Assembly: GCA_025201705.1 (NCBI GenBank)
Contig: MU616743.1
Location: 1-46,641, forward strand
Direction: 5' to 3'
Source: Dissophora ornata
Taxonomy: Eukaryota > Mortierellomycota > Mortierellomycetes > Mortierellales > Mortierellaceae
Length of the DNA: 46,641 nucleotides
The position numbers and the translations under genes were made by a program. Of this stretch, positions 34,001 to 44,513 are shown in pieces; the first letter of the stretch is position 1; each line of letters begins with the position of its first letter. The notes beneath the pieces were generated by a model, which did no database searches, was not told where the DNA came from, and was given only the letters and a program-made list of their open reading frames with translations.

Positions 34001-36533
34001 AATAAGGTGCCACTTACATAGGTCATATATCGTCAATTTGCGGACGTAGCAGGACGGATCCCGCGCACTGACACCAAGACCGAAGGGTCGTATCCCTCCA
34101 TACATTACTACCATGTCGTCGCCCATCAGTCCTGTGGGTGTCCAGACCCCTGATACGGAATCATACATTACCGGAGGTGAATATTGCTCAACGTAGCTAT
34201 TTTGAGACCCATCTGAGGTATCCCCATCAGAAGTGTCATTTCCATTCGTAAATGGATTCGAAGGCCTCTGCCCAGTGTAGTTCGTCAACGGCGTTGATGT
34301 CAATGGGTCGATACGAGGCGCAAGCGCATACCACAGGTCCTGTTGAATAAAGTACTGATAGGTGATAACGTTCCTTGTCGTCTGATTCACCATACCGCCA
34401 AAGAAATAAATCGACTCTGTCGCCTCATGATACACAGCTTTCGCACCCGCCAGCCCTATCGAGTTCTGGTGGTCTGCCTGTTTCCACATCGCAGTGTTGA
34501 TATCATAAAAGTTAAGATCTCGCATTGTTTCACCGGCGGCATTCATTCCTCCAAACGAGACGAGCTGGGTTGAGTTGTTAGAGGTCACAAGGACGCAAGC
34601 GGGGCCTATCCTGCCATTTGGGAGTTGGTCTGGATTAATGGGTTGTTGTAGCGTCCATTGTTTCCCGTTGTATTTCCAGATATCGACCATCCCACCAACG
34701 ACAGAAACGCCGCCGTAGATGTAGAGGTCGCTGTTGTACACGAACGAGAAGTGTCCGTAGCGAGGGTCTGGGCTCTTGGTGGTAAGTGTGATCGTGGCCC
34801 ATTTACTGGTTGCTAATTTTGTGGCATTGAGAGATGGTCAGTCTCGGCTCTAAACGGCCTCTCTTTTGTCCAGACAATATATCCATATCATCGAGTAGTG
34901 CAGTGCTGTAACCCTTACAAAATGTGTAGGTGAGCAAGTCCCACATGAATGTGTTTTGCGAACTTGTTCCTCCCGTTATGTAAACCATATCTTTTGTTGA
35001 ATCATACGCCATCGAGTGCTGCGACCTTGGCGTAAAATTCTTGAAACCTGTTGTCTCTACAGAATGAAAATGCGCATAAATCAGAGAGATCATGAAGACG
35101 TGTTAAAAATATTATGCCTCAGGAGAACTACAATCAGCAACGTAATTTGTCTCTATTTTTTTTTACCTGTCTGACAAACAGACCCGACGTATCCGCTATT
35201 GCAGATACATCCGTCGGTGCTGCAGATTCCTCTTCCTGTCGCTACACAGATACTACACGGCACTAATCAAAAGAAAATCAAAAGAATATCAGGCCGAGGT
35301 CCTTTTTTTTTTTTTTTTTTTTTTGGTGGTTCAGATAGCTGGGCAGCAAACACGCATCATTGTTTTTTTTTATGCGCTTTCTTTTGTTTCTTTGTTGTGG
35401 CGACTTACACACGGACGACCACAACGCGGTGAACCCATAGGACCCGGGCGTCTGTGCCTGTGTCGAAAAGACGGCTGTCATTTCAGATCCAGAAGAGTAC
35501 AGCGTTGGAGTGTCCATTAATATATTGCCGCACAATTTTGCAATCATTGGTGAAGTCGCGTCGGGCCCGTCGTACAGCGTTAGATAATCGATCCTGATTT
35601 GTAGAGCGAGGAAACAGAGTAAGGATACGGTTGTTTAAAAATATGTGATACCAATCACTGCGCTCTGTTGCCTTACCCGCACACGAGCTGGATCGACGTA
35701 TTAAAGGTCAATGCGATAATATACTGCTGCGACACTGCCGATTTTGAACTTCCTGTCACGGACGAGGATGGAGATGGCGAAGGCGAAGGCGATGGTGTGG
35801 GCGAAGACACGGCGCCTGGTGTACTGTTGGTAGCTGCCATCATTGTCCACGTGCAAGAACGCGTCTCCGATGGGTAAACACCCTCTGGGGAATTACTCGA
35901 AAAGGTGCCATCCCAAGCTGGGCCCAGAGTCTGAGGTGTATCCGAGTTGCAGTTTGTTACCGCCACTTTGACATCATGGTACGCGTACTTGTATTGGAAT
36001 CCGTAGCTGTATTCACCGCCACCTCCCTGATGCCGCCGCTGTTGCAGATGAATTGACGGTCCCTGAGCAATTGGTCCCTGTTCGAGCACGGAGGTAGAAG
36101 ATAGTTCACCCCAGCTGGCTTGTTCAGGCACGACGGCATTGTTTACGAAGAGGAGGTTCTTTTCTTCCCTTTGATCTCTGTCCAGACGTTCGTTGTCGTT
36201 GTTATCGCCGTAGTCGCTGTCGTGGCTATGTTCGTGGTCACCGTTGCTGACACGCCTTTTCAGAATAGGTTTCATATAATTCCGTCGGTGTACACCGGAG
36301 TTACGACCGTAACTGTCGGTACGGACGGAGTTCTGGGACGACGCATCCTGATCCTTGGTCACACGACTTGCAGGTGCATGAACGTTTGAGGATGGAGGTG
36401 CTACTGCGGCAGCTGCAACATAACCAAGAGTCGATGACGATGAGTGTTGAGGGTCGATGAGGGACTGGAGAAGGATGGTGCACAGCAGTAGGAGCAGAAA
36501 AAGGGCGAGCCATCGCGGTCGTTGGTGCGCCAT
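31062..36533 (-). CDS. Attractin-like CUB-EGF-Kelch single-span membrane protein
   Basis: Exons 36533-35677, 35593-35409, 35262-35167, 35056-34919, 34812-34018, 33914-33690 and 33586-31062 give 1606 residues. A signal sequence (ALFLLLLLCTILLQSL) opens the protein. A disordered stretch and a CUB domain follow (about 193-346: SCTWTM, then IDYLTLYDGPDATSPMIAKL and GSYGFTALW), split by a Pro/Ser insert. An EGF-like unit (CVATGRGICSTDGCICNSGY) leads into Kelch blades (MVYITGGTSS, YIYGGVSVVGG, VSFGGMNAAGE, YFFGGMVNQ, VMYGGI, YVFGGFDG). A Cys-rich PSI-like segment (WCSLYDDCQNCNMNYCSY), an extracellular region, one TM (about 1058-1082, FGMAGFIVGVLLLVLVAYKI) and a tail of some 520 residues complete it. 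Animal attractin/MEGF8 share this order. Ligand and role are unknown. Confidence 0.85.
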
Positions 36534-37516
36534 GGTGTGAATTCTTTCTTTGCTACACCGACAACCCAGTCGATGGCGGCACGAGTCGTGTTGCTCGATT
36601 GATTAGATGGAGAGGAGAGGATGGAATGAAGGATGGTGTGGATTGTGAGGATGGGTTCATGGAGCCAGTCAGGACGAGAGCTGCATCAAGGCATGGGTGT
36701 GAAGTGTGAAGTGCGACACCTTGCACAGGCCTGTTGTTCTGAAAGAAATGAATGAGCTTGCAACCCAAGCGAAGCGGACATTTGTCTGCAGGAATAATGA
36801 CGATAGGCTGCGCGAGAGGAGATTAAACACACTCTCAGTCGCTTACTTGACAAATTTCACCCGAAAAGCCGGTCAGACGTGTGGAAGAAAATCTTCACCT
36901 TCGAAATTCAGGAACAAACGCCGGGAACTTGACAAGAAAATACAACAAGAACACGCGTATGCATACAAAAACACATCTGCAAGGGCTATGTTGGCAATCA
37001 CAGGGGGGCATGGAAGAGTGCCTTGCTTATTCTCCGTGGGCTTGAATAGGAAACGGATGTGGAAAAACGATAAAACAAATAGCCGCCAACACTGCCTTCC
37101 GCCCATCCGTTCACTCCACTCGCTACAAGCGGGTAGTGTGGTTCGTTCAAAGCAGAGCTCTCCTAAACTACTCAGTCGGGCTCGCTGGTTTATTGATTGG
37201 CAGCTATCGATTCCCGAAAATACATGTATTTTTTTATTGTTTTCGTGAAATGCTTGTGAGCCGGTGTTCACCTTACAGACAACACGCCTTGACCCAAGAA
37301 AGGACAAGGGGAAAGTCCAACTGCCTCTGCTTTCGCCATTCTTGTCCATCAACCTTTAACACCTACAATGATCTGGGAAGAATATCAACTATATCATATA
37401 AACTTTTATTCTTCTATATTCTTCTATATTCTTCTAGTGGTGTTGTAGGATAAAAAAACAGACGCGCCATGTATTGTACAAAATAAAAAACAGAGAGTAA
37501 CCCGACATGTCAATTT
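36534..37516. other. Attractin-like promoter and calcium-pump 3' UTR
   Basis: The part next to 36534 is C/T-rich on the minus strand and acts as leader for the attractin-like gene. AATAAA on minus near 37405 fits the calcium pump. A 10-base unit ATTCTTCTAT is repeated three times at about 37408-37436. Frames of 180 codons (+) and 159 codons (-) overlap in the middle and resemble nothing known. Confidence 0.4.
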
Positions 37517-40500
37517 CTAGTACGAACGACTGGGCTGTGATTGTCCCAGTGGAGAGTTTTGGCGTGATCCTATCACGCTCGACCGTGGACTCACTGGCCC
37601 ATTGTCGCCCAGACCCGCTCCGGACCCAGGTGCTTTTGGCATCCATCCCACACCTACAGATGTGGCCACCAGTGACGGGAGCATTGCACCTGCGTAAAGT
37701 GCGTGGCGCGCATCTGACGAGCGGCTAGCAGATAAACGGCCTCCACGGATTGCTTTAAAGACCTGCAGATCAGACCGGACTCTTGTGATAGCAGAGTTCC
37801 AGACAAGACTGTCCCGGTTCGTTGGGGATCCGCTGACGCTGCCAGTACCGACTATGGAGCCTTGCCGATTCGAGCTCATAGAGCCTGTCGTCGAATTGAC
37901 ACGACCAATGTCTCCTGCCATGACAGGGTAGTTCTCAAAGTTAGGAATACCCCCCGTAGGTGGGGATGGATGGTTGACCCAGTTCTTCAGTGGTCCAAAG
38001 ATCTCCTCTGGTATCAGTCGAATGATGACGCCCACAGGGATTGAGAGTAGACCAAGGAAGACGCAGATCAGCCATTGAATGCCGTCCAGCTTCTCGGTGC
38101 TGAAAGCCGCACCACCAAACTCCACGATGATGATCTGGAAGATGACCATGATGGCAAAGATGACCATAAAATATGTGTTTTTCAATATTCCCGCAAAGAT
38201 GTTGAGGTGGTTGTCCAGTCGGCGACAGTTGACTTCGTTGAAGATCTGCATAAAGACGAACGTGTTGAATACCATGGTGTCGAGCTCTTGCCTCTTAAAT
38301 CCTGTATAGGCGTCCTTGACCAAGGGGTTCTCAGCAACTTTGGGTTGAAGGTAATCGGGGATCTCGTCGTAATTGAGGATATCCATTCCAGCATACTCAA
38401 GCACGAACGTAATGACCAGTTGCAAAATCGCTTGACCGAGAATCATCTTCCACATCGTAAATGTGATCAAAGGAGAAGTGCGAGACTCTGGCTGTCGGTC
38501 CAGGAGGTCGGGTGTTGGAGGGTCTGTTGCGAGAGCCAGGGCAGCTAAGGTATCCATGATCAAGTTGATCCACAAAAGCTGGACCGCCGACATCACTGGC
38601 TTTTGACTGCTGGAGATCACAGCTGTCACCAACGTCAAGATCACAGCTGTAATGTTGACGGTCAACTGGAACTGCAAAAACTTCTTGACTGCATCATTGA
38701 CGGAGCGTCCCCAGAGGATGGCTTTCACGATGCTGGAAAAGTTATCATCCATCAAAATAATAGAAGAGGCCTCCTTCGCGACCTCTGTTCCGGCAATGCC
38801 CATCGAGAATCCAACATCCGACATCTTCAATGCGGGGCCATCATTGGTTCCGTCGCCTGTTACTGCCACAATCTCGCCCATGGCTTTGAGTCTGCCCACC
38901 AGAATCTTTTTGTCCTCAGGGCTGGATCGAGCCAGGACTTGAAGTCGTGGAATCACATTGTCCATTTCTTCGCTACTCAGAGCGCGGAACTTGGGTCCTT
39001 CCATAATCATACCGCCTTGTGTGTAGATACCACATTGCGTGGCAATCGACTTTGCTGTCAAAATGTTATCACCTGTCACCATACGAACAAAGACACCTGC
39101 CCGTTGGCATGCAAGGACGGCCTCAGGGACGCCCTCGCGCAATGGGTCTTCAATACCGACAATTCCGATGAGCGTCAGATTGCTCTCGGCAACAGCAGCG
39201 AATGGAACTTCGCCATCCTCGTTGAGCTCGATGCCAGCTGGCGGCCAAGACTCGAAATCGCGATATGCAATACCGATGGTTCGAAGAGACTGCGTGGCAT
39301 ACGAAATAATGGTCTTGTGAACCTGCGTCTGAAGCTCTCCCGTAAGTTCCAGGTCCGTCACCTTTGCAACGCGGTCCTTCTCGGACAACGGTTCACCCTG
39401 ATCGGGGTTGGCGCTGATCTGAAGGACCTTATCACAGCGCTTCATGATGATCTCCGAGGCACCCTTGGCATGCAGGCGGTAGTGGCTGGGTCCCATTTGT
39501 ACAATAGTCGCCATAGATTTGCGCTCGGATGAGAAAGGGAACAAGTGGACGATCGGCGATGCCGTTCGCAGCAATCGATAGTCTGCGCCTCCAATCTTTT
39601 TCGAAAAGTCGAGTAGCGCTACTTCTGTTTTTGATCCAATAAATGACAGGTTGCCCTTGTCATCCTCGCTTTCGAAGGCTGAAGAGTTGATGGCGATGGT
39701 CTCATGCAGCATAGTTGTTACTGCAACTGGCAAGTTGCTGACGAGTTGGCTCATAGACACAGCGTGGCGGTTGATGGGGAGGTTTGCCCGTGGATTTAGT
39801 TCACCCTCGCCGGCGTCCGCGATAAATCGGGTGTTGATACCAATTGTGCCGGCGACGATTGTCATTCTAATGAGATCACACAAGAAGAGACGTTTAGAAA
39901 CCAAGCGCGAAAACATTGTACGGCGAGATCACGCTGTTGGACTACTTGCCGATTTTGAGTCAAGGTACCCGTCTTGTCGGAGCAGATAGCTGTAGCGTTA
40001 CCCATAGTCTCACAGGCGGCCAGAACACGCACCAAATTGTTATCCTTCAACATCTTAGTCGTTGCAAATGCCAGAGCCAAGGTTACCGCCAATGGAAGAC
40101 CTTCAGGAACAGCAACGACTACGACAGTGATAGCAGCAATGACGATGTTCACCAGACTCTGCACAATGTTCGCCCCTGACGGCACTCCGTTTGTCTTGAA
40201 CCCAACAAAGTACCGAATGATAAGAATGAGCAACATAAGCAGTGCCGCCAAGCTGCCTAGCTTAGCGATTCGTTCAGCTAGGTCATTGAGCTTGACTTGC
40301 AAGGGTGTATCTTCGGGTTCAGTCCGCAGCGACATCATAGTCTTTCCATGGAAGCTGTTCTCGCCGACTCCAGTTACAACATAGATACCAACACCTTCCA
40401 GGACCTTGGATCCAGATATGATGAAAGGATCGACTCCATGAATGCCATGCTGCGGTTCTGCAAGGACTTCAATCCCTTCATGATTGGTCTCGATTTCACC

Positions 40501-42048
40501 TTCGCTGTTACTGTGTGCAGCCGCCGCTTCCTCGAGCTTCCGCAGTTCCTCGTATGTCACTTTTTTGACCGCGTCGGATTCTCCTGTCATGGCAGATTCG
40601 TCACACTTTAGGTTATGTCCACCCAAGTAGATACCGTCCGCAGCGATCACATCTCCAGGCTCAAGATAAAGGAGATCACCGACCAGGACATCAAATACTG
40701 ACAGCAAGACAGTCTCTCCATTCCGAAGGACCTAAACAAACGTGATCGATGTAGTTGTGGGAGTTGTATTTATGTAATTAGCATATATCCATTCCTCATT
40801 CTACATTGAGCCGTCAATGGTCAACATACTGCCTTTCCAAGTTAAAAGGAAGGGACTGATTCGAGTATATTCCGATGTTTCAGGAGAAAATTCAAAAGGG
40901 GAGCGAGATGGAACGTACCTTGACTTCGCGATCTTCCTTTTTGGCGTTCAACTTGCGGAACTGGGCTTCCTTCTGATAATCGTTGACAGATCCGACCAAG
41001 ATAACAATGATGACGGCGACCAAGATGGCAACACCTTCGACCCAAGAGATCTTTGCGTCCGTGGCGTAGTAGGATGTAAAGTCCTTATTGAACTTTAACG
41101 TTGGCTCATGGACCACTCCATAGTCCTCGTAGATGCCGAGCGCTATCGAGATGATAGCCGCTACAAGCAGTATGATCTAAAGAGGAAAGGGCATGTGAGA
41201 AAGAGGGAATTTTTTTGCATGATTGCATGAGCCATAGGGTAATGATACAGGGATTTGCATCTGCTTTTCTTAGTCCGGAAGCAAACAAACACAGCTGCGG
41301 GTTGTCCGAGAAGCGTTGTTGCGGAATGTCGAAATTTTTCCCAGAGCCAGGGATTAGGCAGGGAATGGTGGACGAGTCGCTATGAATAGCGAGAGGATGA
41401 AGGCAAAGCAGAGTGCATTCCTCGGCTCGACAGAGTAGGACAAGGATTATTTGTGCATCCAATCACGTCCTTCCCTGTTGTGCCAAGCAAGTTACCCGTT
41501 TCCTCTCCCTCCATGCTTCTTGTTGGAATCCCGCCCCTTCTCTTTTGTTTAAAAATATATATTCTTACCAGAATCTTTTCATGCAGTGCAATCCACATCA
41601 GCTTGAAGATTGAGTTTGGTTTCCGCTGTGGTAACTTATTCTGTCCAAAGTATATCTCCCTCTCTGCAAACGACACTGCAGTCGTGTCTCCTGAAACATA
41701 AATCGTTGCTGTTGTTGTCGACTCTTGCGATTGCTCGTGCTTCTCGGATGCGTCCGTCATGACGGTCTCTAAGGGTCTGTTCCCAGCTGTCGAAAGACCC
41801 TTCACTGGGTCTGCATGCAGCCCTGCAAGGATACCCTCGATCCCTTCATACAATCCCAGTAGCTCTGGCGATTTGGGATCAATGAGGTCCATCAGTTCCT
41901 GGGGTGTGAATACAAACGGTCCATTGTTGGTGGGTCTCTGTAGGATGGCGCCAGGAATAGTGTCAACATCGTCTTGTATTAATTCTGATGGCTGTTGTTG
42001 GTATTGGAGTTGGTCTGGGTGAGACGGTGGCGGCCGATTAGAGCTCAT
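37517..42048 (-). CDS. PMC1: Vacuolar/plasma-membrane type Ca2+-ATPase (Pmc1/PMCA family)
   Basis: Exons 42048-41569, 41176-40919, 40731-39950 and 39866-37517 give 1289 residues. It is a P2B-type ATPase that pumps cytosolic Ca2+ into the vacuole or out of the cell. Visible are GDLLYLEPGDVIAADG and CDESAMTGESD, then the helix-4 motif AVPEGLPLAVTLALA and the phosphorylated aspartate D498 in CSDKTGTLTQNRM. KGASEI marks the nucleotide domain, MVTGDN and VTGDGTNDGPALK the hinge, and LLWINLIMDTLAALALAT helix 6. The N-terminus (FTPQELMDLIDPKSPELL) fits Pmc1. The C-terminal 120 residues are Ser/Gly-rich with no clear calmodulin site. The intron at 39867-39949 uses a GC donor. The start may lie upstream at 42313. 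Confidence 0.96.
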
Positions 42049-42145
42049 GGTATTATTGCCAGCTATCGTTGTTGATGGATTCGATTGAGAAGGAGCTGGA
42101 CGGGATGCATTCAAGTCGGACAATGATATGTGGTATTGAGTATTT

Positions 42146-42313
42146 TCAGGTATTTGTTTGGTACTGCTGCTTTTCTTGTTGCTGTGGTTCTGGTTGCTGT
42201 TGGTGGATCTCTGTAGATTGTCGGGCGATGCCAGTATTCGTATCGTCGCTCAGTGAAGACACTGAGATAATCGGATGAAAGTGAGAGGTAGTTGAAGATG
42301 GGCTCTTGTCCAT
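42146..42313 (-). CDS. Upstream ORF or missed first exon of the calcium pump
   Basis: A 55-codon frame starts MDKSPSSTTSHF and turns Gln-rich (IHQQQPEPQQQEKQQ), like the Gln-rich start of the pump. It is in another frame. A donor at 42164 (GTACC) joined to an acceptor at 42044 would remove 121 nt and fuse it in frame to the pump, giving SNRPPPSHP after the junction. The branch site is weak. If it is not an exon, it is a sizeable upstream ORF that could restrain translation of the pump. Confidence 0.35.
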   Translation of the reverse strand: MDKSPSSTTSHFHPIISVSSLSDDTNTGIARQSTEIHQQQPEPQQQEKQQYQTNT

Positions 42314-44513
42314 ATTATGAAGACAGGTTGCACAAAGGTGTCGTCTGTGGGTCGTCTGTGGGTCGTCTGTGATGTGTTGTTAGTGTCGAACAGTAATTCG
42401 ATGGAAGTGTGGTGAGAGCAGGACCTATTTTCTCTCAGCGCACGATACTAAGCGCTCTTCAAAGTGAGGGAATGGGATTGTAGGATGGGGATGGATCATG
42501 AACGTGTCGACAACGAGAATGGGAGAAAGAGGAGAAAGATGGAACTGATCAATTTGTAGTACAATTTAGAATAGACTGTCGGACGTTAATACAGTAAGGC
42601 CTACTAGCAATGGTGATGGAAAGCAATGCATGTAATTAAACAACCGGAGATTATTACGTCTTCGCGCGCTTTTTGTTTAAAGAAGAATGCTCGTGTCAGA
42701 TGTGGATGATGAAACAATGAGTTTTCGGAGACAAGGGCTTCCGAAAGAAAATATCATCAACGGAACGACCAGAATCGCAGAGAGGATGAGACTTGAATGG
42801 CTGTCATATAGTCAGTTTGGTGAATGGACAGACAATGGATTGAGGAAGAGAAAGCCTTCGTTTTTACAGCGAATAAAATTAGAATTTGCATGCAACTGTT
42901 CGCGAATAACAATCAGTGCATAGTGTAAAAGAAAGGGTGAGGGGTTAGGACAGCATACAAGCAGGGCGAAAAAAAAAAAGAAGACCAGGAAAATCCATGG
43001 TCTAGGAATGTCCTGACGCGTTCGTAGACAGTCATAGGACTGCGTCTCATTGGATACTACTGAATACCAAGCCAACAAAGCACGAGAGCTGCATGAATCT
43101 CACACTAACCTGATCTCAGTCCGCCTGGAAGGAGTCCATGGCTGCACGTTCAAGCGGACCGGGCACCCAACAGCCGGTTGTCTGAATTTGATTCGGGGAC
43201 TTTGTTTGTCACTTTTACCGGGAATACCACACTAAAAACAGACATAGAGAACAATGATCTATTCACACTCCAGCGAAATTTGTGGCATCATCGCTCTACT
43301 GTCTGCGTGGTTTTTGTTACCAATACATCACTGATATGCCATATCGTCTGATTGTGAAAGGCAGGAAGCAATCGATGTTGGGCGACCAAGATCAGATCCC
43401 AAGAATTCAAAACAGAGGATTATGCAGCTTGCAAGCCTTGCTCGTCATATTCAAGTCATTCCCATCGCGGACATGTTGTTTTCTTGCAGATTTACCACCC
43501 CTGGCAATGACATATCGGCAGGAATGAGGGAGAGGAAAGAATGTCGATAAAGCGCCGCGAGTCAAGCAACTGTGTTTACTCAACCTCTGTGCGGCTTTTG
43601 TGAGGGCCAGTGTGTCTGTGCTTGCACAGCTCATGCAGGGTTCAGCCCCTTTGCATCCATGAATGACTGCTGTGTGGTTTCACTGTTCTGGGCGGCGGGC
43701 CAATAAAAAAGAGACCATTTTGAACCTTCCAGGATATTGTCATCCAGACAAGGCGGACCTGAAAGCTGCGATGCGACGCCATCAATCGCCGATCGTCGTA
43801 GGACCTCAGCCCCATCTCCCGCCATCCATTCCTGTTGTTTACAGTGTGGATGCTGTGCGCATAGCCAGATGCAATGCGTGGTCAAACTGTACCCGTTGTG
43901 ACACGCTCATACAACTGCACATTCATACGCACTCTCTCTTTCTCTCTTTCTCGCTGTGGATGCACCCAGTTTCCGGAAGGGGGTATCTCATCTTGTCGTT
44001 TGCTCCGGTGCGGCACAGCTGCTGCCATTCCCTTCCGTCCTTTTGCTCACTCTCCTCCATCCCCCCCTGCGTGCAAGCTCACCCCTTTCTCTTTTCTTCT
44101 AGTCGCATTGCGATATGGCGGTGGGCTTGATGCGACACACGCATACATGTGTTTCCTTGCGTGCTGCCGCACTGCTGTTGCGCTTCTCTCCCTCCCTCTT
44201 TTGCTCCGCTCGATCGCCAGGGACGAGTGTTCTTGCTTTTGTCCAACTAACTGTGCCCTGCTTCGTCTCGTTTCAGTTGCACTTTTTTGTGTTCAGCAAA
44301 CTCTATATCCTTCTTCACCTGGTCTCCTTCCTCTCTTCTTTCTTTTGCTCATTCACATTCGGATTCAGCGCTGGTTCATTCCTTTCATTCCTCTCCCTTC
44401 GCACTCTATTTTTCCTCTACTATCCGTCTTTTGCCCCCTTCCTGTTGTCTGTATAACACATCGACAGCCACTGGCCACTGCTCAGCGAAACAAATCATTT
44501 GAGTTACTAGATC
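42314..44513. promoter_or_regulatory. Long divergent intergenic region, calcium pump and MFS gene
   Basis: 2.2 kb without a recognisable gene. The right side is pyrimidine-rich over about 43920-44110 and 44190-44455, fitting the leader of the MFS gene. Plus-strand frames of 155 and 224 codons there are Leu/Ser/Pro low complexity. The left side holds a short tandem repeat. No tRNA-like structure was found. Confidence 0.45.
42341..42371. repeat. Three tandem copies of an 11-base unit
   Basis: TCGTCTGTGGG is repeated almost three times, 28 bases upstream of the first ATG of the calcium-pump leader. It may be a cluster of transcription-factor sites or a chance microsatellite. Confidence 0.6.

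Noticed and set aside
36706..37352. 180-codon plus and 159-codon minus frames between the attractin-like and pump genes
   Set aside because: They overlap antisense to each other, lack motifs, and occupy a promoter/3' UTR region. A real gene is not excluded but not supported.
37408..37436. Triple ATTCTTCTAT repeat as a transposon end
   Set aside because: It is a short tandem in a 3' UTR without inverted partners or a target duplication.
38603..39532. 309-codon antisense frame over the calcium pump
   Set aside because: It mirrors conserved P-type ATPase sequence; codon structure follows the minus-strand gene.
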